A stretch of DNA of 64,000 bases from Arenicola marina (lineage: Eukaryota > Annelida > Polychaeta > Arenicolidae): contig OZ025248.1 of assembly GCA_964019135.1 (NCBI GenBank), forward strand, positions 30,435,670-30,499,669, in the 5' to 3' direction. Shown piece by piece: positions 1 to 11,072 of this stretch. The notes under the pieces are model-generated. The model ran no database searches, had not been told where the DNA came from, and saw only the letters and a program-made list of their open reading frames with translations. Numbering within the stretch: position 1 is the stretch's first letter; the number at the start of each line of letters is the position of its first letter. Made by a program: the position numbers and the translations under genes.

Positions 1-590
1 CCCGCAGAAAGGGCGGGAAGTGCCCCGGGGCCGACAGGTCAACACTCCGAGCCGCCAATCAAACCCGCGGAGGCGAGGGTATATACAGCCAGGTCCATTG
101 TAATTGTGTCTATACCCACCCTTCTGTGCCCTCTCCATGTGTACATATATATATATACGCCTTCAAGTTCTGTCCTGGCCTGATAACGTGTTATTATTCT
201 GTCCTAGTTTTTGTTCCTCTCTCGCCTGGCTTTAGTTATGTCTGTGTCTTCTCTCTCTGACACGCGCTGTGGCCGGGTTATATTATGGGGGATTTGGGTG
301 CGTGTTCGATTTCTGGAGAATTGAAAGATGTGCCTGGAGGGGTGGCTTGTTTCATGTAGTCTCGTGCAAAACAGATACCTTCAACTATAGCCTTGTTATT
401 AGGCGTCTCCGTCTCCGACTTGGGTGATGCGCAGATGGCTCGTCAACAAAACCACGAAGGAAATTGTGGAGATAATCCCAAGAAACAAATTCGACCCTCT
501 ATCAAATTAACGTGTTTGTCATATCTGATCTATGTATCGTGTTACCATTCCCGTCAGACGCTGGAAAATTTCACCAAGATTTTGCTATTT
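1..590. other. Single-copy sequence, no gene seen
   Basis: No recognisable coding region. A short TA microsatellite lies near 145-160 and a CT-rich stretch near 250. The 86-residue frame that begins inside this tract runs into the downstream minisatellite and resembles no family I know. Confidence 0.5.
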
Positions 591-1286
591 AATATGACGA
601 CTTGTCCCTTGCTAATGTCTACCCTGTCAATATGTCGACTTGTCCCTTGCTAATGTCTACCCTGTCAATATGACGACTTGTCCCTTGCTAATGTCTACCC
701 TGTCAATATGACGACTTGTCCCTTGCTAGTGTCTACCCTGTCAATATGACGACTTGTCCCTTGCTAGTGTCTACCCTGTCAATATGACGACTTGTCCCTT
801 GCTAGTGTCTACCCTGTCAATATGACGACTTGTCCCTTGCTAATGTCTACCCTGTCAATATGACGACTTGTCCCTTGCTAATGTCTACCCTGTCAATATG
901 ACGACTTGTCCCTTGCTAGTGTCTACCCTGTCAATATGACGACTTGTCCCTTGCTAGTGTCTACCCTGTCAATATGACGACTTGTCCCTTGCTAATGTCT
1001 ACCCTGTCAATATGACGACTTGTCCCTTGCTAATGTCTACCCTGTCAATATGACGACTTGTCCCTTGCTAGTGTCTACCCTGTCAATATGACGACTTGTC
1101 CCTTGCTAGTGTCTACCCTGTCAATATGACGACTTGTCCCTTGCTAGTGTCTACCCTGTCAATATGACGACTTGTCCCTTGCTAGTGTCTACCCTGTCAA
1201 TATGACGACTTGTCCCTTGCTAGTGTCTACCCTGTCAATATGACGACTTGTCCCTTGCTAATGTCTACCCTGTCAATATGTCGACA
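591..1286. repeat. 38-bp minisatellite, about 18 copies
   Basis: Tandem units with the core GACTTGTCCCTTGC and TGTCTACCCTGTC repeat every 38 bp. Copies are nearly identical apart from one A/G site (GCTAATGTC versus GCTAGTGTC). In order, that site reads AAAGGGAAGGAAGGGGGA. The second and last units carry ATATGTCGAC in place of ATATGACGAC. The uniformity suggests recent expansion. Confidence 0.95.
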
Positions 1287-1710
1287 AGCATATAGACAAG
1301 TTGGGTTTCATTCATGCACCAATCATGCTAGATCTGCCAGATTTCTTCTCAACTTCTGAACACGTTGCAATAGCACTAAAAAAAACACAAGTCGAGGAAC
1401 TGGTGAACCGGTCATGTAGGGACGTTGAAGTTATGTGGAAACATTATCCAGATCGAAAAAAATATTAAATGTTTTGAATGTCTGTCATATCATTGTTTGA
1501 TATTTCGTTTCAATATATTTACTTTATGTGAGAAGTTGCCACTAATGTTATATTGCGCCAATGGGAATGAACAACTGCAAAGCGAAGCCTGTCGACCACG
1601 CAGGCTTTTCGAAAGAACAGATAGAAACATTGTAGTCCAGCAGGATTTTTCTGTTGAACAATAATAACGGCAGTTTAATACAAATACTCCTTAATATAGG
1701 ATCGCCTTAA
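1287..1710. other. Single-copy AT-rich sequence, no gene seen
   Basis: A spacer between two minisatellites. It contains a short open frame on the + strand (about 79 codons) with no recognisable similarity. Confidence 0.5.
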
Positions 1711-3181
1711 GTTGTGTCTTTATGACTGCGCCGTCATCAGATAGGACTGTCGGAGAGCGGCGGGCGGGGCGTTGAATCCAGAATGCTCTATACGTTGGGA
1801 TCAACAGATTGTTTCTTTATGACTGCGCCGTCATCAGATAGGATTGTCGGAGAGCGGCGGGCGGGGCGTTGAATCCAGAATGCTCTATACGTTGGGATCA
1901 ACAGATTGTTTCTTTATGACTGCGCCGTCATCAGATAGGACTGTCGGAGAACGGTGGGCGGGGCGTTGAATCCAGAATGCTCTATACGTTGGGATCAACA
2001 GATTGTTTCTTTATGACTGCGCCGTCATCAGATAGGATTGTCGGAGAGCGGCGGGCGGGGCGTTGAATCCAGAATGCTCTATACGTTGGGATCAACAGGT
2101 TGTTTCTTTATGACTGCGCCGTCATCAGATAGGATTGTCGGAGAGCGGCGGGCGGGGCGTTGAATCCAGAATGCTCTATACGTTGGGATCAACAGGTTGT
2201 TTCTTTATGACTGCGCCGTCATCAGATAGGATTGTCGGAGAGCGGCGGGCGGGGCGTTGAATCCAGAATGCTCTATACGTTGGGATCAACAGATTGTTTC
2301 TTTATGACTGCGCCGTCATCAGATAGGATTGTCGGAGAGCGGCGGGCGGGGCGTTGAATCCAGAATGCTCTATACGTTGGGATCAACAGGTTGTTTCTTT
2401 ATGACTGCCCCGTCATCAGATAGGATTGTCGGAGAGCGGCGGGCGGGGCGTTGAATCCAGAATGCTCTATACGTTGGGATCAACAGATTGTTTCTTTATG
2501 ACTGCGACTTCATCAGATAGGATTGTCGGAGAGCGGCGGGCGGCGCGTTGAATCCAGAATGCTCTATACGTTGGGATCAACAGATTGTTTCTTTATGACT
2601 GCGCCGTCATCAGATAGGACTGTCGGAGAGCGGCGGGCGGGGCGTTGAATCCAGAATGCTCTATACGTTGGGATCAACAGATTGTTTCTTTATGACTGCG
2701 CCGTCATCAGATAGGATTGTCGGAGAGCGGCGGGCGGGGTGTTGAATCCAGAATGCTCTATACGTTGGGATCAACAGATTGTTTCTTTATGACTGCCCCG
2801 TCATCAGATAGGATTGTCGGAGAGCGGCGGGCGGGGCGTTGAATCCAGAATGCTCTATACGTTGGGATCAACAGATTGTTTCTTTATGACTGCCCCGTCA
2901 TCAGATAGGACTGTCGGAGAGCGGCGGGCGGGGCGTTGAATCCAGAATGCTCTATACGTTGGGATCAACAGATTGTGTCTTTATGACTGCGCCGTCATCA
3001 GATAGGACTGTCGGAGAGCGGCGGGCGGGGCGTTGAATCCAGAATGCTCTATACGTTGGGATCAACAGATTGTTTCTTTATGGCTGCGACTTCATCAGAT
3101 AGGATTGTCGGAGAGCGGCGGGCGGGGCGTTGAATCCAGAATGCTCTATACGTTGGGATCAACAGATTGTTTCTTTATGGC
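1711..3181. repeat. 97-bp minisatellite, about 15 copies
   Basis: Each unit contains TTCTTTATGACTGCGCCGTC, a GC-rich GAGCGGCGGGCGGGGCG block and ATGCTCTATACGTTGGGATC. Copies differ by single substitutions such as GACTTC for GCCGTC and AGGACTG for AGGATTG. The last unit breaks off after the TTTATGGC motif. Confidence 0.95.
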
Positions 3182-3636
3182 CGGGTCCTTGTCAAGCAGC
3201 TCCACTTACCCAGCCTCTTCATCCAGCGCCATTATTTTGAATTACGCGTCATTACCGTCAATTTCTGCTGACCTCCACTGGGATGGTCCTCTCCCCAGTT
3301 ATCTGCCACTCGTGGTCTATATACCCCTGGCAGCGTTAGAAGAGCCATTTCCACGGGACCAGCCGCCTTGAGGACGAGGGGTCTGGGAGAGGGTAGCTTG
3401 GCAGACTTGGCGGAGAGGATGGGGGGGGGGGGACATAGAGGCAGAGAGGTGGGAGGTAGAGCAGTGGTGGATTCAATAGCGGTGGGTGGTCCTGGGGGTC
3501 CGTAATCACTCCCCCCCGCCCCCCTCCCCCCACAACTCACTCCTTTTTTTAGCGAGGATGAAAACGAATGTCATCTTACTAGGTGCCTCTCTCCCTTTAT
3601 ACAAGCAGGACCCTTCCAATGCCTTTTGTCAAGACA
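3182..3636. other. Single-copy sequence with homopolymer G and C tracts
   Basis: A spacer between two arrays. A run of about 13 G near 3420 and C-rich stretches near 3510-3535 are the only notable structure. Overlapping short frames on both strands are proline-rich composition artefacts. Confidence 0.5.
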
Positions 3637-6376
3637 GATTGGTAGGGAGATATGGATAGATTGGTGGTGAGGTAGAGACAGATTGGTGGAGAGGTAGAGT
3701 AAAAATGGTGTGGAGGTAGAGACAGATTGGTGGGGAGGTACAGACAGATTGGCGGGGAGGTAGAGACGGATTGGTGGGGGGGGGGGGGTAGAGGCAGATT
3801 GGTGGGGAGTTACAGACAGATCGGTGGGGAGGTAGAGACAGAATGGTGGGGAGGTAGAGGCAGATTGGTGGGGAGTTACAGACAGATCGGTGGGGAGGTA
3901 GAGACAGAATGGTGGGGAGGTAGAGGCAGATTGGTGGGGAGGTAGAGACAGATTGGTGGGGAGGTAGAGACAGATTGGTAGGGAGGTATGGATAGATTGG
4001 TGGGGAGGTGCAGACAGATTGGTGGGGAGTTACAGACAGATCCTTAGGGAGGTAGAGACAGATTGGTGGGGAGTTACAGACAGATCGGTAGGGAGGTAGA
4101 GACAGATCGGTAGGGAGGTAGAGACAGATTGCTGGGCAGGTGGAGGCAGATTGGTGGGGAGGTACAGACAGATTGGTGGGGAGGTAGAGACGGATTGGTG
4201 GGGAGGTACAGACGGATTGGTGGGGAGGTACAGACGGATTGGTGGGGAGGTAGAGACGGATTGGTGGGGAGGTACAGACGGATTGGTGGGGAGGTACAGA
4301 CGGATTGGTGGGGAGGTACAGACGGATTGGTGGGGAGGTAGAGACAGATTGGTGGGGAGGTACAGAGGGATTGGTGGGGAGGTAGAGGCAGATTGGTGGG
4401 GAGGTACAGAGGGATTGGTGGGGAGGTACAGACGGATTGGTGGGGAGGTAGAGGCATATTGGTGGGGAGGTAGGGACAGATTGGGGGGGAGGTAGAGACG
4501 GATTGGTGCGGAGGTACAGACAGATTGGTGGGGAGGTACAGACAGATTGGTGGGGAGGTACAGACTGATTGGTGGGGAGGTACAGACGGATTGGTGGGGA
4601 GGTACAGACGGATTGGTGGGGAGGTAGAGACAGATTGGTGGGGAGGTACAGACGGATTGGTGGGGAGGTAGAGACAGATTGGTGGGGAGGTAGAGACAGA
4701 TTGGTGGGGAGGTACAGACGGATTGGTGGGGAGGTAGAGACAGATTGGTGGGGAGGTACAGACGGATTGGTGTGGAGGTAGAGACAGATTGATGGGGAGG
4801 TAGAGACAGATTGGTAGGGAGGTAGAGACAGATTGGTGGGGAGGTACAAACAGATTGGTGCGGAGGTACCGACAGATTGGTGGGGAGGTAGAGACAGATT
4901 GGTGGGGAGGTAGAGACGCATTGGTGTGGAGGTAGAGACAGATTGGTGGGGAGGTAGAGACAGATTGCTTGGGAGGTACAGACAGATTGGTGGGGAGGTA
5001 GAGACGGATTGGTGGGGAGGTAGAGACAGATTGGTGGGGAGGTAGAGACAGATTGGTGGGGAGGTAGAGACAGATTGCTTGAGAGGTACAGACAGATTGG
5101 TGGGGAGGTAGAGACGGATTGGCGGGGAGGTAGAGACAGATTGGTGGGGAGGTAGAGACGGATTGGTGGGGAGGTAGAGACAGATTGCTTGGGAGGTACA
5201 GACATATTGATGGGGAGGTAGAGACGGATTGATGGGGAGGTAGAGACAGATTAGTGGAGAGGTACAGACAGATTCCTTGGGAGGTACAGACAGATTGGTG
5301 GGGAGGTAGAGACGGATTGGTGGGGAGGTAGAGACAGATTGGTGGGGAGGTAGAGACAGATTGCTTGGGAGGTACCGACATATTGGTGGGGAGGTAGAGA
5401 CGGATTGGTGGGGAGGTAGAGACGGATTGGTGGGGAGGTAGAGACAGATTGGTAGGGAGGTAGAGACAGATTGGTGGGGAGGTACAGACAGATTGGTGGG
5501 GAGGTAGAGACAGCTTGGTGGGGAGGTACAGACGGATTGGTGGGGAGATATGGATAGATTGGTGGGGAGGTAGAGGCAGATTGATGGGGAGGTAGAGACG
5601 GATTGGTGGGGAGGTAGAGGCAGATTGGTGGGGAGGTAGAGACAGATTGGTGGGGAGTTACAGACAGATTGGTGGGGAGGTAGAGACGGATTGGTGGGGA
5701 GGTAGAGACGGATTGGTGGGGATGTACAGACGGATTGGTGGGGAGGTAGAGACAGATTGGTGAGGAGGTACAGACAGATTGGTGGGGAGGTAGAGACAGA
5801 TTGGTAGGGAGATATGGATAGATTGGTGGGGAGGTAGAGGCAGATTGGTAGGGAGGCACAGATAGATTGGTGGTCAGGTAGAGACGGATTGGTGAGTAGG
5901 TAGAGATAGATTGGTGGGGAGGTACAGACAGATTGGTGGGCAGGTAGAGACAGATTGGTGGGCAGGTAGAGACAGATTGGTGGGCAGGTACAGACAGATT
6001 GGTGGGGAGGTACAGACAGATTGGTGGGGAGGTAGAGACGGATTGGTGGGCAGGTAGAGACGGATTGGTGGGCAGGTAGAGACGGATTGGTGGGCAGGTA
6101 GAGACAGATTGGTGGGCAGGTAGAGACATATTGGTGGGGAGGTACAGACAGATGGGTGGGGAGGTACAGACAGATTGGTGGGGTAGTAGAGACGGATTGG
6201 TGGGGAGGTACAGACAGATTGTTGCGGAGGAAAAGAGAGATTGGTGGGGAGGTAGAGACAGATTGGTGGGGAGGTAGAGACAGATTGGTGGGGAGGTAGA
6301 GAGATTGGTGGGGAGGTAGAGACAGATTGGTGGGGAGGTAGAGACAGATTGGTGGGGAGGTAGAGACAGATTGGAA
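3637..6376. repeat. 22-bp minisatellite, about 125 copies
   Basis: The unit GATTGGTGGGGAGGTAGAGA plus CA repeats for 2.7 kb, with recurring variants (TACAGAC for TAGAGAC, TGCTTGGGAGG, GATATGGATAG). The minus strand lacks stops in all three frames. Because 22 is not a multiple of 3, each frame cycles through the same 66-nt peptide pattern (PPHQSVSTSPPICLYLPTN). This explains the apparent 935-codon frame, so I treat it as non-coding. Confidence 0.95.
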
Positions 6377-6784
6377 CTCTCGGCGGGAAGGGAACTCACG
6401 AGAGACACCAGTTCCTCCCGACATCAGGATGGTCAAGAGCTCACTGTACGCCGAGCAAGGTGGGTGGGTGACGTGGGCTGGGTTGGGCTGCGCATTGAGG
6501 CGGACGGGGCTGGGTGTCGAGTGGAGAGGTTATCACCCCCACACTATATGTATCACGTGTCGCCGTGACCGGGAACGAGGCGGCTGTTTGTGACACGTGC
6601 CTCACTTAGCCAGCATCCTCGCCCGCCGACCGAGCGGCCGAGTCACTTCCGGTGATCCTTACCGCATTAGGCTCACCTCCTCTTCTTGTCCGGCCTGCCG
6701 CCTTCACCCGGTGCATGCCGGGAAGACTTCGAGACGCTTCAGTCCCGTGTTGTCTGTCTACGTAGCCAACCTGACCAGCCCCGG
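6377..6784. other. Single-copy sequence, no gene seen
   Basis: GC-rich spacer between the 22-bp and 26-bp arrays. There is no recognisable coding region. Confidence 0.45.
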
Positions 6785-7056
6785 CCCCCACCCATCCTGC
6801 AGACCCCCGGCCCGCGGGGGTCTGCAGGATGGGTGGGGGCAGGGAGTCTGCAGGATGGGTGGGGGCCGGGGGTCTGAAGGATGGGTGCGGGCCGGGGTTC
6901 TGCAGGATGGTTAGGGGCCGGGGGTCTGCATGATGGGTGGGGGTCGGGGGTCTGCAGGATGGGTGGGGGCCGGGGGTCTGCAGGATGGTTAGGGGCTGGG
7001 GGTCTGCAGGATGGGTGGGGGCCGAGGGTCTGCAGGACCCCCGGCCCCCACACCCC
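6785..7056. repeat. 26-bp G-rich minisatellite with inverted half-units at both ends
   Basis: About nine units of the type GGGTCTGCAGGATGGGTGGG repeat every 26 bp from about 6818 to 7036. The left boundary is a perfect inverted repeat: 24-bp arms 6785-6808 and 6816-6839 separated by 7 bp. At the right boundary a unit (GGGTCTGCAG) is followed at once by its inverted counterpart (GACCCCCGGCCCCCA). The array is thus capped by palindromes at both ends. Confidence 0.88.
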
Positions 7057-7570
7057 ACACCATCCCTACCACAGCTCCCACCACCGCCCCCACCACCATC
7101 CACCAGACGCCGCCCCGGCCCCCACCCGCCCCCCACCCCCCACCTCCCCTGCTCTCCACTGCCTTCCTTGTCTCTGCGACACCTCGCCGCCAGGTGTCGC
7201 GCCACCTGTTTAAACGGCGGATAAGAGATAACACTGCGCTTAAGTAGTACACGGGGATAACCCGCCCCCCCCCCGCCCCCCGTCCCCCCCTACTCTGTTC
7301 TCGCTGCCCTACCCTCCTTGACACCCAATCTCCAACCCCATCCCCAACACTCCTCTCCGCCCAAAGTCTCTCGTGACAAGGTGCTGCAATCAAAGTAAAG
7401 GGTAGGCCTAATTACCAGAGGGTCCTATGTCCAAGCCCCCCCTCCCACACAAACCCCATCCCTCGCCCCCCCCCTCCCCTCCCCTCTTGCCCGCCTTGTG
7501 GCAGTCTATAATTGTGGTTGCGGCCGAGGAGAGGGAATCAATTAAAAGGACCCATAATTAATCCTCATGT
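7057..7570. other. C-rich low-complexity sequence up to the assembly gap
   Basis: Strongly C-rich on the + strand, with C runs near 7261-7290 and 7465-7490. No coding region is recognisable. The adjacent gap may reflect difficulty in sequencing this composition. Confidence 0.5.
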
Positions 7571-7770
7571 NNNNNNNNNNNNNNNNNNNNNNNNNNNNNN
7601 NNNNNNNNNNNNNNNNNNNNNNNNNNNNNNNNNNNNNNNNNNNNNNNNNNNNNNNNNNNNNNNNNNNNNNNNNNNNNNNNNNNNNNNNNNNNNNNNNNNN
7701 NNNNNNNNNNNNNNNNNNNNNNNNNNNNNNNNNNNNNNNNNNNNNNNNNNNNNNNNNNNNNNNNNNNNNN
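7571..7770. other. Assembly gap, 200 N
   Basis: Exactly 200 undetermined bases. The round number suggests a scaffolding placeholder, so the true distance is unknown. Open frames drawn across it are meaningless. Confidence 1.
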
Positions 7771-8326
7771 ATTAGCTGCCAATGCCCGTCGGGACACGAC
7801 TGTGTGTATACTATCCCGTCTCATCCTGGTGCATAATCGGCAATGAGTCAGTGAACTTGTTTCGAAAAAATAATCCAGCCCATAACAACAACGAAGGATT
7901 ATATATAATAACGGCTCACCGCCAGATGGCACCGCCTCTCGGCCGACCTTCATGGTTTGACTGCTGCACCGCGGCATCATGTTCAATGCACTTCACACTT
8001 GAATATTGCACTCAATGCCCTCGACTGGACAGGTCGACTGGCTTTCATGGGCTATATCAGAATGACGTGGGTTTGGCTTGACAGGTCGAATGGCTTTCAT
8101 AACCTATACCAGGATTATGTTGTTTGTCGGGTTGGCTTCACAGGCCTGACGAATCGATTGACAAGGTATTCAAGCTTTTACTGAGATATATTCCTGTTTG
8201 ACAGGACAGACGAGTCGACAGAACACATATTAAGTTGATGGAATATATATATATACTACTCGATGAGAGTTTGGAAGAGGGAAATTGGAGGGCATGAAAG
8301 ATGAAAGATGATGTGATAATCATGAC
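7771..8326. other. Single-copy sequence with a short direct duplication
   Basis: No gene seen. Between about 8028 and 8130, a roughly 55-bp stretch containing GACAGGTCGA and TGGCTTTCAT occurs twice in diverged form. The A run at 7865-7870 is the first run of four or more T on the minus strand downstream of the tRNA-like array. Confidence 0.5.
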
Positions 8327-9955
8327 GTCGCTACCGGGACTCGGACCCAGGACCGCCGGCTTGGCGCGCCGGCAGCTCTCACCACTGAGCTACAGCGACT
8401 GGTGTCGCCACCGGCAATCGAACCCAGGACCAGCGGCTTGGCGCGCTGGCAGCTCTAACCACTGAGCTACAGCGACTGGTGTCGCCACCGGGAATCGAAC
8501 CCAGGACCGCCGGCGTGGCGCGCCGGCAGCTCTAACCACTGAGCTACAGCGACTGGTGTCGCCACCGGGACTCGAACCCAGGACCGCCGGCTTGGCGCGC
8601 CGGCAGCTTTAACCACTGAGCTACAGCGACTGGTGTCGTCACCGGGACTCGAACCCAGGACCGCTGGCTTGGCGCGCAGGCAGCTCTAACCACTGAGCTA
8701 CAGCGACTGGTGTCGTCACCGGGACTCGAACCCAGGACCGCTGGCTTGGCGCGCCGGCAGCTCTAACCACTGAGCTACAGCGACTGGTGTCGTCACCGGG
8801 ACTCGAACCCAGGACCGCCGGCGTGGCGCGCTGGCAGCTCACACCACTGAGCTAAAGCGACTGGTGTCGCCACCGGGACTCGAACCCAGGACCGCTGGCT
8901 TGGCGCGCCGGCAGCTCTCACCACTGAGCTACAGCGACTGGTGTCGCCACCGGGACTCGAACCCAGGACCGCTGGCTTGGCGCGCTGGCAGCTCACACCA
9001 CTGAGCTACAGCTACAGCGACTGGTGTCGCCACCGGGACTCGAACCCAGGACCGCCGGCTTGGCGCGCCGGCAGCTCCAACCACTGAGCTACAGCGACTG
9101 GTGTCGCCACCGGGACTCGAACCCAGGACCGCTGGCTTGGCGCGCCGGCAGCTCTCACCACTGAGCTACAGCGACTGGTGTCGCCACCGGGACTCGAACC
9201 CAGGACCGCTGGCTTGGCGCGCTGGCAGCTCACACCACTGAGCTACAGCTACAGCGACTGGTGTCGCCACCGGGACTCGAACCCAGGACCGCCGGCTTGG
9301 CGCGCCGGCAGCTCCAACCACTGAGCTACAGCGACTGGTGTCGCCACCGGGACTCGAACCCAGGACCGCTGGCTTGGCGCGCTGGCAGCTCACACCACTG
9401 AGCTACAGCTACAGCGACTGGTGTCGCCACCGGGACTCGAACCCAGGACCGCTGGCTTGGCGCGCCGGCAGCTCTAACCACTGAGCTACAGCGACTGGTG
9501 TCGCCACCGGGAGTCGAACCCAGGACCGCTGGCTTGGCGCGCCGGCAGCTCTCACCACTGAGCTACAGCGACTGGTGTCGCCACCGGGACTCGAACCTAG
9601 GACCGCCGGCTTGGCGCGCCGGCAGCTCTAACCACTGAGCTACAGCGACTGGTGTCGCCACCGGGACTCGAACCCAGGACCGCTGGCTTGGCGCGCCGGC
9701 AGCTCTCACCACTAAGATACAGCGACTGGTGTCGTCACCGGGACTCGAACCCAGGACCGCCGGGTGTGCACGCCGGCAGCTCTAACCACTGAACTACAGC
9801 GACTGGTGTCGTCACCGGGACTCGAACCCAGGACCGCCGGCTTGGCGCGCCGGCAGCTGTAACCACTGAGCTACAGCGACTGGTGTCGTCACCGGGACTC
9901 GAACCCAGGACCGCTGGCTTGACGCGCCGGCAGCTCTAACCACTGAGCTACAGCT
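8327..9955 (-). repeat. Head-to-tail array of about 21 tRNA-like units with encoded CCA
   Basis: On the minus strand each unit folds as a full tRNA cloverleaf. The acceptor stem is GTCGCTG with TGGCGAC (7 bp, two G-T wobbles). The D arm is GCTC/GAGC with loop AGTGGTTA. The anticodon arm is CCGGC, loop GCGCCAA, GCCGG. A 5-nt variable loop follows, then T arm CTGGG, loop TTCGAGT, CCCGG, then discriminator A and CCA. The sum is exactly 77, equal to the repeat period, so units abut with no spacer. The A box TAGCTCAGTGG and B box GGTTCGAGTCC are intact in most copies. The loop would read anticodon GCC (Gly), but position 33 is C rather than the usual T. Unit starts on the + strand run 8327, 8404, 8481 and so on to 9885; the units at 8943, 9180 and 9340 are 83 bp because GCTACA is duplicated. 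The unit at 8327, last in transcription order, lacks the CCA. Many copies have C-A mismatches in the anticodon stem consistent with CpG decay. The array could equally be an amplified tRNA pseudogene or SINE head. Confidence 0.9.
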
Positions 9956-10799
9956 ACCCCGGGTGAACTAGCGCGGACCGTCACACCATCGATCTGACTG
10001 GTCGCATACACATGATGCCCTGGTGTGGACACGTTAGTGGGCGTGATGGGCCGATGTGACAGGACGTGTCCGTTCAATAGAATGTAGATCAAGTTTGACA
10101 TCCCGTTTGACACTCGCCAACCACATAAAAACAAATACATACAATGTCGATTCAGAGTGTAAACATGTTGGTGCAATCAGTGTATTGTGTGTAAATATAA
10201 GAAGCATTCGTGCAATTATTCATGTCAACTAAAAACAATAGCTTTGAGCACATACAGTACGTATTCGCTCATGGGAAGAACTGTTATGTGGGTTTTGACA
10301 GGGACGCATTGTTTCACAAGGGACTACGTCGTGTTTTCTCCCAGTCTCACTGAGACGCGCCTTATCACCGCCTGGTTGTCTCCCAAGACACCTTACACAT
10401 AGTGGCACTCGGCCACACAGCGACACTTCTCACCTTTGTGCTCCACTGACCCGCCACCATACAATGTTAACAGACACAGGGGGATTACACGGAAAAGTAT
10501 TTGACGAATGCGAATACCATTATTTCATATGTATTCCAATACAAACACTGACTTGGTGCTGCATAAGAATGAACTTGTTTAAAGGGTATTCGAATACGAA
10601 TAATTGCACAAGTATTCGCCTATGCATTCCCGATTACTTTGTATTGGCCATGTGAGACAACCTTACAGGATTTGCTGATCCATTTTCCCAACAAGTTTTC
10701 TTCTTACTATTGTACCTACAGTTGTAATGCGACATACATAGGGCAGGGAGAACCGGTGTGTGAACAAACTACGTTCAACTTGGTCAATAGCCAGCCTCT
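9956..10799. other. Single-copy sequence, no gene seen
   Basis: The flank of the tRNA-like array. No protein family is recognised and there is no further copy of the 77-bp unit. Confidence 0.45.
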
Positions 10800-11072
10800 G
10801 TGACCTCGTCCCTGACCGTCCCTGACCTCTTGCCTGACCTCTTGCCTGACCTCTTCCTTGACCTCTTCCCTGACCTTTTCCCGGGTCAGATGCCCTGACC
10901 TCTTCCCGGGCCAGATGCCCTGACCTCTTCCCTGACCTCTTCCCTGACCTCTTCCTTGACCTCTTCCTTGACCTCTTCCCTGACCTCTGCCCTGGCCACT
11001 TTCCTGACCTCTACCCTGACTTCTTCCCTGACCTCTTCCCTGACCTCTTCCCGGGCCAGATTCCATGACCTC
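10800..11072. repeat. 12-bp pyrimidine-rich repeat (TGACCTCTTCCC)
   Basis: About 22 imperfect copies of a 12-bp unit. Since 12 is a multiple of 3, one minus-strand frame reads as a Gly-Arg-Gly-Gln tetrapeptide repeat. That frame has no recognisable non-repeat domain, so I do not call a gene. Confidence 0.85.

Noticed and set aside
3629-6436. 935-codon minus-strand open frame rich in PPHQSVSTSPPICLYLPTN
   Set aside because: It lies entirely in the 22-bp array, equivalent frames are open in parallel, and no non-repeat domain is present.
8327-9955. CRISPR-like direct repeats
   Set aside because: There are no spacers; units abut and fold as tRNAs, in a eukaryotic context.
8327-9955. Functional tRNA-Gly(GCC) gene cluster
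   Set aside because: Position 33 is not T, many anticodon stems have mismatches, acceptor sequence differs from usual animal tRNA-Gly, and there are no terminators.
8639-10176. Minus-strand frames with VAQWLEL and GPGFESR
   Set aside because: These are the well-known spurious translations of tRNA-like A and B boxes, and lie in the 77-bp array.
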